From positions 1 to 13,667 of the forward strand of contig CAJWJQ010000030.1 in the NCBI GenBank assembly GCA_913041905.1: a DNA stretch of 13,667 nucleotides, read 5' to 3'. The translations under genes were made by a program, and so were the position numbers. This document shows positions 7,093 through 13,667 of the stretch, one piece after another. This DNA comes from GCA-2718845 sp913041905. Lineage in GTDB: Bacteria; Pseudomonadota; Gammaproteobacteria; GCA-002705445; GCA-002716945. The notes below the pieces were generated by a model. The model was not told where the DNA came from. It saw only the letters and a program-made list of their open reading frames with translations, and did not search any database. Position 1 is the first letter of the stretch. Each line of letters begins with the position of its first letter.

Positions 7093-7644
7093 ATGAAAAT
7101 AAAGAAAATTCATCATGTTGCTTATCGTTGTAATGATGCAAAAGAAACTGTAAAATTTTACAAAACAGTATTAGGTATGGACCTTATGTTAGTCTTTGCT
7201 GAAGACAAGGCTCCATCGACCAAAGAAGATGACCCGTATATGCATATTTTCCTAGATGCTGGAATGGGAAACATTTTGGCTTTTTTCGAATTACCTGGTT
7301 CTCCCAGAATGGGAAGAGACAAGAACACTCCAAAATGGGTGCAGCATATTGCATTTGAAATAGACGAAATGACTGACTTGTATAATGCAAAGGAAAATGC
7401 AGAATCTATGGGACTAGAAGTAATTGGTCCAATTGACCACACCTTGTTTAAATCAATCTATTTTTTCGATCCAAATGGACATCGCTTAGAATTAGCTGTA
7501 AATACTCCAATACCTAAAGAAAAAATGGAAAAAGTAATGGATTTAGCACCAGAAATGTTAGAGGAGTGGGATAAAACAAAATCTCCCCCAAAGCACAATG
7601 CTTGGCTGCATGAATATGAATTTAAAGGAGCAAAAAATGAATAA
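7093..7644 (+). CDS. VOC-superfamily protein (glyoxalase/dioxygenase fold)
   Basis: 183-residue cytoplasmic protein of the vicinal-oxygen-chelate superfamily. The two beta-alpha-beta-beta-beta halves are seen as KKIHHVAYRCNDAKETVKFYKTVLGMDL (first) and WVQHIAFEID to SIYFFDPNGHRLELA (second). The probable metal ligands are His8, His85 and Glu133, with Glu66 (AFFELPG) near the site. A roughly 45-residue C-terminal extension (KEKMEKVMDLAPEMLEEWDK onward) follows the fold. VOC enzymes include lyases, isomerases and extradiol dioxygenases, so the reaction cannot be fixed from fold alone. Its gene overlaps the HPPD gene by 8 bases and lies two genes before phenylalanine hydroxylase, so a role with an aromatic compound is likely. 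Homogentisate 1,2-dioxygenase is a cupin and is therefore excluded. Confidence 0.85.
   Translation: MKIKKIHHVAYRCNDAKETVKFYKTVLGMDLMLVFAEDKAPSTKEDDPYMHIFLDAGMGNILAFFELPGSPRMGRDKNTPKWVQHIAFEIDEMTDLYNAKENAESMGLEVIGPIDHTLFKSIYFFDPNGHRLELAVNTPIPKEKMEKVMDLAPEMLEEWDKTKSPPKHNAWLHEYEFKGAKNE
7624..7630 (+). promoter_or_regulatory. Shine-Dalgarno sequence that fixes the HPPD start
   Basis: AAAGGAG lies six bases before the ATG at 7637, inside the end of the VOC gene. It makes 7637 a much better start than a TTG further upstream at 7598, which lacks such a site and would add 13 residues unlike the family N-terminus. Confidence 0.75.
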
Positions 7645-8665
7645 CCCATTAAAAATGTGCGGAATTGAATTTACAGAATTTGTAAGTCCAAATAACAATG
7701 ATATATCTCAAATCTTTTTAGAATTTGGTTTTTCAAAAATAAAAAAATGCGCTTATAAAAATATAATTTGTTATAATCAGAACGAAATTAATTTGTTATT
7801 AAATTATGATAAAAACGGACATGCAGCAGATTTTGCAAGGCAGCATGGTCCTTCAATTTGCTCTATGGGATGGAGAGTAGAAGATGCTGAATTTGCATTT
7901 GATGAAGCTATCAGACGAGGTGCTCAACGAGCACATAAAACCGATTTAGATTACCCCGCTATTTATGGTATTGGAAACAGCATTATATACTTTGTTAATC
8001 AATATGAGAATAAGAAAAAATCTCTTTGGGAGACTGATTTTATCGATTTAGATAATCCCATAATGGTCCAATCTAAAGGATTTTTATCCATTGACCATCT
8101 AACTAATAATGTTTTCAGAGGGACAATGGATATTTGGGCAGAGTTTTATAAAAAAGTATTTGGCTTTAAAGAAGTTAGATATTTCGATATCAGAGGTCAA
8201 AAAACTGCACTATTATCCTATGCATTACAAAGTCCAGACGGCTCTTTTTGCATACCAATAAATGAAGGAAAAGATGATAACAATCAAATTGATGAATATC
8301 TCGATGAATATCGTGGTTCTGGTATTCAACATTTAGCTTTTTCTACTAAGGATTTAGTAAAATCTTGTGATTTATTAGAAGATACTTGTATAAAAACTCT
8401 AGATATTCATGAAAATTACTATGATACTGTTTTCGATCGAGTCCCATGGATTAAAGAGAACAAAGAAAAAATTAGAGAACATCAAATCTTATTAGATTCT
8501 CAAAAAGAGGGAACCTATCTATTGCAGATATTTACTAAAAATTTATTTGGGCCCATTTTTATTGAGTTAATACAACGTGAAGGTGATAATGGTTTTGGCG
8601 AAGGTAACTTTCAATCATTATTTGATTCAATTGAACGAGATCAAATAAAAAGAGGGGTTATATAA
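7637..8665 (+). CDS. hppD: 4-hydroxyphenylpyruvate dioxygenase
   Basis: 342-residue Fe(II) enzyme converting 4-hydroxyphenylpyruvate and O2 to homogentisate and CO2. It has the duplicated VOC fold with the active site in the C-terminal half. The three iron ligands are readable: His153 (SIDHLTNNV), His232 (GIQHLAFST) and Glu310 (GPIFIELIQREGDNGFGEGN). Family hallmarks include PINEGKDDNNQIDEYLDEYRG, LLQIFTKNLFGPIF and the C-terminal SIERDQIKRGV helix that closes the active site. Length and motifs are those of an intact bacterial HPPD, and the substrate-side residues look conserved. It overlaps the VOC gene by 8 bases, and its TAA shares a base with the ATG of phenylalanine hydroxylase (TAATG), so the three are translationally linked. 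With the next gene and a separate aminotransferase it would take phenylalanine to homogentisate. A 4-hydroxymandelate synthase is the main alternative, but the sequence looks like HPPD. Confidence 0.95.
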   Translation: MNNPLKMCGIEFTEFVSPNNNDISQIFLEFGFSKIKKCAYKNIICYNQNEINLLLNYDKNGHAADFARQHGPSICSMGWRVEDAEFAFDEAIRRGAQRAHKTDLDYPAIYGIGNSIIYFVNQYENKKKSLWETDFIDLDNPIMVQSKGFLSIDHLTNNVFRGTMDIWAEFYKKVFGFKEVRYFDIRGQKTALLSYALQSPDGSFCIPINEGKDDNNQIDEYLDEYRGSGIQHLAFSTKDLVKSCDLLEDTCIKTLDIHENYYDTVFDRVPWIKENKEKIREHQILLDSQKEGTYLLQIFTKNLFGPIFIELIQREGDNGFGEGNFQSLFDSIERDQIKRGVI

Positions 8666-9378
8666 TGCCTTTAGTAAAAAATAAAATCTTCACAGAAAAT
8701 GAAATTAAAACATGGAGTACAGTATTATCTTCACATTTAGAAACACGAGAATTTCAAATTGTTGATTTGTTCCACACAGGTTTAGATACTTTGAAAATCA
8801 CTCCAGATAAAATTCCACAATTATCTGACATTAATATGATTCTAGAAAAAAATAGTGGTTTTAAAGGAGTATATGTAGATGGACTTGAAAATGGGAAAAG
8901 TTTTTACACAATGTTAGCAAAAAAAATATTTCCAATTGGTAATTTCATTAGAAAACCAGAACAATTAAGCTACATCCCTGAACCTGACATGATTCATGAC
9001 CTTTATGGACATATACCATTTTTAGTTGATAAAGAGTATGCTGCATTTTGCCAAAAATTTGGAGAAGTAGCATGCAAATTCATTGATGATGATGAGAAAT
9101 TTCATAAGTTTGAACGTTTTTTTTGGTTCACCATTGAATTTGGTCTTATTAAGACAAATAATGGGCCACGTATATTTGGAGCTGGGATTGCATCATCCAT
9201 AGGAGAATGTGAATTCTCTCTTAGTTCTAAGCCAAAAGTTGTTGATTTTGATATAGATGCTATCATTAATCAGGAATTTAGAATAGATCAAATGCAAAAA
9301 AAGTTATTTTTACTACGAGATAAGTATCAACTCTATGATAGTATTGATGAATTAGTTGACAAAATTAATAAGAATTGA
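8665..9378 (+). CDS. phhA: Phenylalanine 4-hydroxylase (bacterial, single-domain)
   Basis: 237-residue pterin- and non-haem-iron-dependent monooxygenase, hydroxylating phenylalanine to tyrosine with O2 and tetrahydropterin. The catalytic signature EPDMIHDLYGHIPFL gives iron ligands His111 and His116; Glu158 in FFWFTIEFGLI is the third. GPRIFGAGIASSIGECEFSL is the conserved C-terminal core. It has no N-terminal ACT regulatory domain, as expected for bacterial forms, and ends soon after the catalytic core. It follows HPPD with a one-base TAATG overlap and has GGGG upstream as a ribosome site inside the HPPD end. No pterin carbinolamine dehydratase (PhhB) is in this window, so pterin recycling must be encoded elsewhere. 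Tyrosine or tryptophan hydroxylation is a less likely alternative. Confidence 0.95.
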   Translation: MPLVKNKIFTENEIKTWSTVLSSHLETREFQIVDLFHTGLDTLKITPDKIPQLSDINMILEKNSGFKGVYVDGLENGKSFYTMLAKKIFPIGNFIRKPEQLSYIPEPDMIHDLYGHIPFLVDKEYAAFCQKFGEVACKFIDDDEKFHKFERFFWFTIEFGLIKTNNGPRIFGAGIASSIGECEFSLSSKPKVVDFDIDAIINQEFRIDQMQKKLFLLRDKYQLYDSIDELVDKINKN

Positions 9379-9399
9379 ATAAATAATGGAGACACAGAA

Positions 9400-10101
9400 A
9401 TGAACATAATAAATAACCATATCTTTATAACATCTATATTAATTATAGTAATAAATATATTTGCATTTTTGTATTCGTATCTATTTGTCAAGCTTAAAAT
9501 AGGAAATTCAACAACAATTCAAAAAAAGGAAGTTAGGCCTGATTTAAACTATCTTATAAGCCACACTCCAAGATTTTTAGTAAATGTAGCCAGTTTAATA
9601 TTATTAAGTGGAGCTGGCCTTTATTTTTTTTATGATTATATTATTGATATAAATAAAACCTCCATTGCACATATAGTTATACCAGTTTTCATTATTTTTA
9701 TTATTGATGATATTTTCTTTTATTTTGTACATAAACTGATACATGTTAATAAATTTCTTTACAAAAAAATTCATAGGATTCACCATGAAGCTAATATGCC
9801 TATTGCAATTGATTATATATATGCACATCCATTAGAATGGATGGTTGGATATATAGGACCATTTATAGGCATATTGTTATATGGAGGTATATCAATATAT
9901 ACATTTTGGTTATATCTTATAATTAGAAACATGCATGAAATTTTTATTCATTCTGGAATTAATTCATCTTCTTTTTTATATAAAATAATTCCGTTTGCAG
10001 CTGATAATAAACATCATGATTTACATCACGAAAAATACAATTGCAATTATGCATCAACATTTACATTTTGGGATCGTGTATTCAAGACACAATTAAAATA
10101 A
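9400..10101 (+). CDS. Fatty acid hydroxylase / sterol desaturase superfamily membrane protein
   Basis: 233-residue integral membrane protein with the histidine-box motifs of the membrane di-iron hydroxylases: HKLIH (HX3H), HRIHH (HX2HH) and, near the C-terminus, HHDLHH (HX2HH), with additional His in AHPLEW and HEIFIHSG. Hydrophobic segments lie at about 8-30, 60-80, 88-108 and 145-175. These enzymes use O2 to hydroxylate or desaturate lipids, sterols, carotenoids or ether lipids; the substrate here is unknown. The gene has GGAG ahead of its ATG and follows phenylalanine hydroxylase by 21 bases. Only two bases separate its stop from the TTG start of the HTTM-DCC gene. It is more AT-rich than the HPPD/PAH block, consistent with a membrane protein or a separate origin. 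Confidence 0.88.
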   Translation: MNIINNHIFITSILIIVINIFAFLYSYLFVKLKIGNSTTIQKKEVRPDLNYLISHTPRFLVNVASLILLSGAGLYFFYDYIIDINKTSIAHIVIPVFIIFIIDDIFFYFVHKLIHVNKFLYKKIHRIHHEANMPIAIDYIYAHPLEWMVGYIGPFIGILLYGGISIYTFWLYLIIRNMHEIFIHSGINSSSFLYKIIPFAADNKHHDLHHEKYNCNYASTFTFWDRVFKTQLK

Positions 10102-10103
10102 AA

Positions 10104-12083
10104 TTGAAAAATTTAATTCATAAGATTATAAATATTTTCAAACCCTGGTTTGCAGTTGATTCTAGAGCTTTAGGTTTATATAGAATTGTATTTGGATTGA
10201 TATGTTTAGCTGATATTTTAAGAAGATGGGAATTTATTGATATTTTTTATACTCAAGGTTCAATTATTAAGGCTTCCGTTACTTCAAGTGTTTATAAGAA
10301 TTTTACTTTATTAAATACATTTACCTCATCATGGGAAGTACATTTTTTCTTTATTTTAGGAATATTGTTTTCAATATTACTAATAATAGGCTATAAAACT
10401 AAATTGTCTCAAATTATGTGTGCTATTATAATTTTAAGCATACATAACCGCGCAATTATGCTCGAAAATGCTGGCGATTTCTTTATGAATTGTATGCTTG
10501 TCTGGTCAGCATTTTTGCCTTTAGGTCTTACATTTAGTATAGACTCTTTAAGAAAAACTTTATCAGAATTTAAAGAAAATTCAATAGCGGATTTAAATGA
10601 TAGATATAATGGGATGAATAAATCTGCAACCATATATTCTTTGGCATTTTTCTGCGTTTTGTTCCAGCTCTCAACAATTTATTTTTTTGCAGCAAGGAAT
10701 AAAACTGGATATGATTGGTCAAACGGAACTTCTGTATATAAAATGTTTCAACTTGATACCTTCCTTACTCCTATAGGATATTTCTTACGTGATTATGTTA
10801 CATTGCCGATATCACAATTTTTCACTTATACTACCATGGGAATTCAAGATTTAGCCCCATTTTTACTTTTTATCCCATTTTATAGTAGAATTTTGCGCTA
10901 CATTTTTATATTCTGTTATATTATATTTCATACAACTATACGTCTAGCTGTAAAAGTGGGCCTTTTTTCATATATCATGATGAGCACCTATATACTCTTA
11001 ATAGATAAAAGAACTCTTGATAAAATAAAATTGTGGTTTTTAAATAGGTATAAAAAAAATCAATACATATTGTTTTATGACTCAGATTGTGGCTTTTGTC
11101 ATTATAGTGTAAGAATTATTAAACGTATTGATCTATTTAATAGAATTACTTTTGCGGATGCTTCATATAAAGGTAAAAAACCAAACAATTTTGAAGATTT
11201 ATTTAATTCGACAGCTATATTGCTTGATACTAATAGTAGCAAAATGTGGATTAAACATGAAGTATTTGGTAAAATTTTGTTCTTAATTCCCTTTGGATTT
11301 ATTATTGGATGGATATTTTTTATACCAGGACTATCTAAAATATTTGAATTTAAGTATGATTTTATTGCTAAACGAAGAGTTAATATAAGTACATTTTTTG
11401 GTCAACCTGCTTGCGGAATTAAGCCAAAAAACATTGTAAATAATAATATTGTTTTACCTGCAAAATTTTCTCTATCATTCTTTTATTTAAAGAAAGTTTT
11501 AATATGCATTGTTTTGTTTGTATTAATAAGAGCAAATTTCAATTATGCCTTAGCAGCCAATGATGGTATTAATGATTTTATGGAGGATTATGGTTTTGGT
11601 AAAAATTATTTTAAGCATGATAAAACATCAAAAATAATTGTTTACTATCCACGTATGATTCAAAGGTGGAATATGTTTGCACCAACAGTGTTAGCTAGTA
11701 CTAAAACAATAATAGTTGAGGCGACATTATCTAATGGTGATGTGATAAATCCATATACAGGAGATGCACCAATTTTGAATAGCCTTGAATATCCTATACT
11801 ATGGCATGATCATAATCAATTTTGGAGAAAGTTTTTTAGTAGAATCGTGAAAAAGAATAAGAAAAATGAGCTAGATAGGTATGTATCCTGGTTGAAAAAA
11901 TATAATAATGATTATTTTAAAGATAGAACAGATGGACATATTATCAAATCTGTTAAAGTTTGGGCATTAAGTCAAAGAAATACAAACATAAATTCTGAAA
12001 AAGTAAATAAAGTAACAAAACGATTATTAAATCCTAATAGTAGTAATTCTCCTCCTAAACGAAAAATAAAACCAATAAAGTGA
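10104..12083 (+). CDS. HTTM-DCC fusion membrane protein (gamma-carboxylase-like plus DUF393)
   Basis: 659-residue protein. Residues about 15-305 are an HTTM domain (related to vitamin K-dependent gamma-glutamyl carboxylase): WFAVDSRALGLYRIVFGLICLADILRRW, the GDFFMN motif in NRAIMLENAGDFFMNCMLVW, and several hydrophobic helices. Residues about 318-440 are a DCC/DUF393 thioredoxin-like domain with ILFYDSDCGFCHYSVRII (Cys329, Cys332). A further region has a helix (about 464-482) and QRWNMFAP (520-527), typical of HTTM C-terminal parts. In many bacteria HTTM and DCC proteins are separate neighbours, so this fusion implies a functional link. The start is assigned to TTG at 10104, because no ATG precedes the conserved N-terminus and an earlier TTG at 10041 would lie inside the upstream gene. 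Reaction unknown: carboxylation or redox work with a quinol is possible by analogy only. Confidence 0.85.
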   Translation: MKNLIHKIINIFKPWFAVDSRALGLYRIVFGLICLADILRRWEFIDIFYTQGSIIKASVTSSVYKNFTLLNTFTSSWEVHFFFILGILFSILLIIGYKTKLSQIMCAIIILSIHNRAIMLENAGDFFMNCMLVWSAFLPLGLTFSIDSLRKTLSEFKENSIADLNDRYNGMNKSATIYSLAFFCVLFQLSTIYFFAARNKTGYDWSNGTSVYKMFQLDTFLTPIGYFLRDYVTLPISQFFTYTTMGIQDLAPFLLFIPFYSRILRYIFIFCYIIFHTTIRLAVKVGLFSYIMMSTYILLIDKRTLDKIKLWFLNRYKKNQYILFYDSDCGFCHYSVRIIKRIDLFNRITFADASYKGKKPNNFEDLFNSTAILLDTNSSKMWIKHEVFGKILFLIPFGFIIGWIFFIPGLSKIFEFKYDFIAKRRVNISTFFGQPACGIKPKNIVNNNIVLPAKFSLSFFYLKKVLICIVLFVLIRANFNYALAANDGINDFMEDYGFGKNYFKHDKTSKIIVYYPRMIQRWNMFAPTVLASTKTIIVEATLSNGDVINPYTGDAPILNSLEYPILWHDHNQFWRKFFSRIVKKNKKNELDRYVSWLKKYNNDYFKDRTDGHIIKSVKVWALSQRNTNINSEKVNKVTKRLLNPNSSNSPPKRKIKPIK

Positions 12084-12097
12084 GATATAAGTACAAT

Positions 12098-12104
12098 AAA
12101 GGAG
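12098..12104 (+). promoter_or_regulatory. Strong Shine-Dalgarno sequence of the small membrane protein
   Basis: AAAGGAG, seven bases ahead of the ATG at 12112. It supports this short frame being a real gene, and shows that the organism uses Shine-Dalgarno initiation for at least part of its genes. Confidence 0.7.
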
Positions 12105-12111
12105 ATTTCAA

Positions 12112-12357
12112 ATGAAGTTAGATGCAAAAGCAGCTGGGCTTGCATTTGGTTTGTTATGGGGGATAGGTGTTTTAATAGGAGTTTGGTGTACTATGTTATT
12201 TAATTTTCCGCCAGAATGGGCTAGCTTTCTAAGCAGTTTCTATATAGGTATGAGATTATCTATCATCGGAGGGATTATTGGAGGACTTTGGGGATTCCTT
12301 GATGGATATATTGGTGGTTTTCTTTTTGTATGGCTATATAATAAATTTGCTAGTTAG
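12112..12357 (+). CDS. Small glycine-rich membrane protein (holin-like annotation family)
   Basis: 81 residues with two hydrophobic glycine-rich segments: about 7-30 (AAGLAFGLLWGIGVLIGVWC) and about 50-75 (SIIGGIIGGLWGFLDGYIGG, ending WLYNKFAS). Proteins of this form (MKLDAKA.. with GLWGFLDG.IGG and a WLYNK ending) are often labelled bacteriophage holin in databases, but lysis function is unproven and there is no endolysin nearby. It is the last gene of the operon, 28 bases after the HTTM-DCC stop. It could be an accessory membrane subunit for the HTTM protein; that is speculation. The strong Shine-Dalgarno sequence argues for real translation. Confidence 0.75.
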   Translation: MKLDAKAAGLAFGLLWGIGVLIGVWCTMLFNFPPEWASFLSSFYIGMRLSIIGGIIGGLWGFLDGYIGGFLFVWLYNKFAS

Positions 12358-12382
12358 GTCTGTTTAAAAAAATAATTAACAG

Positions 12383-12432
12383 CATCCTGCTTTGGGAGCA
12401 GGGGGTCACAGGTTCGAATCCTGCCACCTCGA
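12383..12432 (+). tRNA. 3-prime fragment of tRNA-Pro(UGG), 5-prime half missing
   Basis: The anticodon arm is CCTGC-TTTGGGA-GCAGG (12386-12402), a perfect 5-base stem with anticodon TGG at 12393-12395. The variable region GGGTC and T arm ACAGG-TTCGAAT-CCTGC (12408-12424, one mismatch at the stem base) follow, then the acceptor 3-prime strand CACCTCG (12425-12431) and discriminator A. The partner acceptor strand CGAGGTG is absent upstream, and the preceding 25 bases have no D-arm stem or GG of the D loop. The match to a normal tRNA-Pro starts at about GCATCC. This is therefore a non-functional fragment, the form left where an element integrated into the 3-prime part of a tRNA gene. The terminator that follows is probably the original tRNA terminator. 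Confidence 0.85.
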
Positions 12433-12443
12433 CAACAAATTAG

Positions 12444-12470
12444 AAAGCCTCTTTTATAGAGGCTTTTTTG
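12444..12470 (+). terminator. Rho-independent terminator after the tRNA-Pro fragment
   Basis: A stem of AAAGCCTCT (12444-12452) with AGAGGCTTT (12458-12466), nine pairs around the five-base loop TTTAT, runs into TTTTTT (12464-12469). The plus strand has the T-run; on the minus strand the trailing tract is weak. It would also stop transcription coming from the operon to the left. Confidence 0.85.
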
Positions 12471-12487
12471 TTTTGTAAATTTCTAAT

Positions 12488-12715
12488 ATGAATATCAATT
12501 ATATAGATTTAATTGGTTGGATAGGATTCTTGTTTATTATTTACGGATACTATTTGAATGCAAAAAAACATCAGTATTGTTTCTACATATGGGGTGTTGG
12601 TAATATTTTATTTATATTGTATGCAGCTTCAATTAATTCTATCCCTATGTTCTTTATGAGTATTTTTACATTAGGAATGAACGTCTATGGGTATTTACAA
12701 TGGAAGAAAAATTAA
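12488..12715 (+). CDS. Small three-helix membrane protein, YgjV/PnuC-like
   Basis: 75 residues, almost entirely hydrophobic, with three predicted helices (about 5-23, 31-48 and 52-70): IDLIGWIGFLFIIYGYYLNAKK, CFYIWGVGNILFILYAASI and MFFMSIFTLGMNVYGYLQW. The GWIGF... and ...GYLQW pattern recalls small CBU_0592/YgjV-type and PnuC-like membrane proteins, but I cannot assign a transported substrate. The start lies only 18 bases after the terminator T-run and has no Shine-Dalgarno sequence, so how it is transcribed is unclear. Six bases separate its stop from the adenosine deaminase gene, suggesting co-transcription. A nucleoside-related role would fit that neighbour, as an inference. Confidence 0.65.
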   Translation: MNINYIDLIGWIGFLFIIYGYYLNAKKHQYCFYIWGVGNILFILYAASINSIPMFFMSIFTLGMNVYGYLQWKKN

Positions 12716-12721
12716 TTTATA

Positions 12722-13667
12722 ATGAAATTTACATCTGCAATAATAAATAAACTTCCAAAAGCAGAATTACATTGTCACTTAGATGGCTCCTTGCGTGTTA
12801 AAACTATTATTGAATTAGCAGAAATTCAGGGTGTAGATTTACCTTCAAAAAGTGAAATCGATTTATTGAAAATTCTATCTATTGGGCCTTCACCAAAATC
12901 ATTAGAAGATTATATAGAGAAATTTGACATCACATTATCAGTTTTACAAACACCAGAAAGTTTAGAGCGTGTTGCATTTGAATTAGCCATGGATTGTCAT
13001 AAGGATGGAGTTAGATACTTAGAAGTGCGCTACTCTCCAATTCTCCATACTAAAAATGGAATGCAATTATTTGAAACAGTAGATTCAGTAAAAAAAGGAT
13101 TAGCACAAGCGTTTGCTGAATGCGGAATATTAACAGGCATTATCATTTGTGGAATTCGACATATTTCGCCTGATCATTCTTTAGAATTGGCTAATTTATC
13201 AGTCCAATATAAAAATAAAGGTGTTATTGGATTCGATTTAGCTGGTGCAGAAGAAAATTTTCCTGCAAAAAAACATAAGGAAGCTTTTTATTTAATCCTT
13301 AATAATAACATTAATACAACCATTCATGCTGGCGAGGTTTTTGGTCCTAAAAGTATTCATCAAGCAATTCATGTATGCGGAGCTCATAGGATTGGTCATG
13401 GAACAAGAGTCTGCGAGGATATAGACTTATTAAATTATATTAATGATCACCGCATTCCATTAGAAATTTGTTTAACTTCTAATATAAATACCAAATCTGT
13501 TTCAAAAATATCTAAACATCCTTTTAAGCATTATATGAATGAAAAAATTAGAGTGACATTGAATACTGATAATCGGTTAATCTCTAATACAACTCTATCA
13601 AATGAATATAAAATTGCAATTAATAATTTCAATTTAAATGAAAATGAAATTAGAACTATCATTATTA
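12722..13667 (+). CDS. add: Adenosine deaminase, truncated by the window edge
   Basis: The first 315 residues of a cytosolic zinc enzyme of purine salvage, deaminating adenosine (or a related aminopurine) to inosine. Conserved motifs: zinc-binding His17-x-His19 in LPKAELHCHLDGS, VRYLEVRYSP, GFDLAGAEENFP, the zinc-ligand His in TTIHAGE, HRIGHGTRV, LEICLTSNINTKSV, and the catalytic region VTLNTDNRLISNTTLSNEY. TDNRLIS in place of TDDP is shared with many bacterial deaminases, so it is not a defect. Only the last few tens of residues should be missing. It follows the small membrane protein by six bases and lies on the presumed chromosomal side of the tRNA fragment. AMP or adenine deaminase is less likely given the motif set. 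Confidence 0.93.
   Translation, partial: MKFTSAIINKLPKAELHCHLDGSLRVKTIIELAEIQGVDLPSKSEIDLLKILSIGPSPKSLEDYIEKFDITLSVLQTPESLERVAFELAMDCHKDGVRYLEVRYSPILHTKNGMQLFETVDSVKKGLAQAFAECGILTGIIICGIRHISPDHSLELANLSVQYKNKGVIGFDLAGAEENFPAKKHKEAFYLILNNNINTTIHAGEVFGPKSIHQAIHVCGAHRIGHGTRVCEDIDLLNYINDHRIPLEICLTSNINTKSVSKISKHPFKHYMNEKIRVTLNTDNRLISNTTLSNEYKIAINNFNLNENEIRTIII

Noticed and set aside
7093..7644. VOC protein as homogentisate 1,2-dioxygenase
   Set aside because: Homogentisate dioxygenase is a cupin-type protein of over 400 residues. This is a 183-residue VOC fold.
10041..10103. An earlier TTG start for the HTTM-DCC protein
   Set aside because: It would overlap the upstream hydroxylase by about 60 bases and add residues unlike the family N-terminus, with no ribosome-binding site. 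The TTG at 10104 fits better.
12112..12357. A prophage lysis cassette based on the holin-like small protein
   Set aside because: There is no endolysin, spanin or other phage gene in the window, and the gene sits at the end of a metabolic operon.
12354..12385. A complete but divergent tRNA-Pro with a replaced D arm
   Set aside because: TTAGGTC at 12354-12360 pairs at only five of seven positions with the acceptor 3-prime strand, and the following AT-rich stretch lacks the D-loop GG and a D stem. It also overlaps the preceding gene stop. Loss of the 5-prime half is the simpler reading.
1..13667. CRISPR array, insertion sequence or transposase
   Set aside because: No regularly spaced repeats, no transposase-like frame and no terminal inverted repeats with flanking duplications were seen.

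Overview
This is an AT-rich bacterial window (by eye about 30 percent G+C). It carries one divergently transcribed pair of units followed by a long block of plus-strand genes. Three features suggest a Gram-negative aerobe: an outer-membrane receptor of the CarboxypepD_reg plus beta-barrel type, an HAE3/MMPL-type RND exporter, and O2-dependent iron enzymes. Several genes have clear Shine-Dalgarno sequences (7624-7630, 12098-12104), which argues mildly against typical Bacteroidetes. An uncultivated marine lineage such as Marinimicrobia (SAR406) is a reasonable guess, but it is an inference and not something the DNA proves.

Left region (1-2753, minus strand): a heavy-metal-associated (HMA) lipoprotein is followed, through an ATGA overlap, by a TonB-dependent receptor. 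The truncated start of an unrecognised gene follows and runs off the left edge. Both the lipoprotein and the receptor plug carry unusual cysteines, so the pair may handle a thiophilic metal.

Middle region (2754-6379): a large RND exporter and an Fe-S type Rrf2 regulator are read rightward. A 576-base gap without a convincing gene follows. A 17-base degenerate palindrome, ATAGGAYA-N3-ATATCY, occurs once in the divergent HMA/RND promoter region, once just upstream of the Rrf2 gene, and once upstream of the next operon, where it is a perfect inverted repeat. The simplest reading is that the Rrf2 protein controls itself, the exporter and/or metal-uptake pair, and the downstream operon.

Operon region (6380-12357, plus strand): seven tightly spaced genes encode a secreted cupredoxin-like copper protein, a VOC-fold protein, 4-hydroxyphenylpyruvate dioxygenase, phenylalanine 4-hydroxylase, a fatty acid hydroxylase/sterol desaturase-family membrane protein, a fused HTTM-DCC membrane protein and a small glycine-rich membrane protein. 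Phenylalanine hydroxylase and HPPD, with an aminotransferase encoded elsewhere, would convert phenylalanine to homogentisate. No homogentisate-degrading enzyme is present, so homogentisate may be a building block here rather than a catabolic intermediate.

Right region (12358-13667): the 3-prime half of a tRNA-Pro(UGG) gene, lacking its acceptor 5-prime strand and D arm, is followed by a strong terminator. A small membrane protein and a truncated adenosine deaminase come next. A 3-prime tRNA fragment with the downstream chromosome intact is the classic scar of integration into a tRNA gene. It suggests that some or all of the DNA to its left is a mobile or genomic island.
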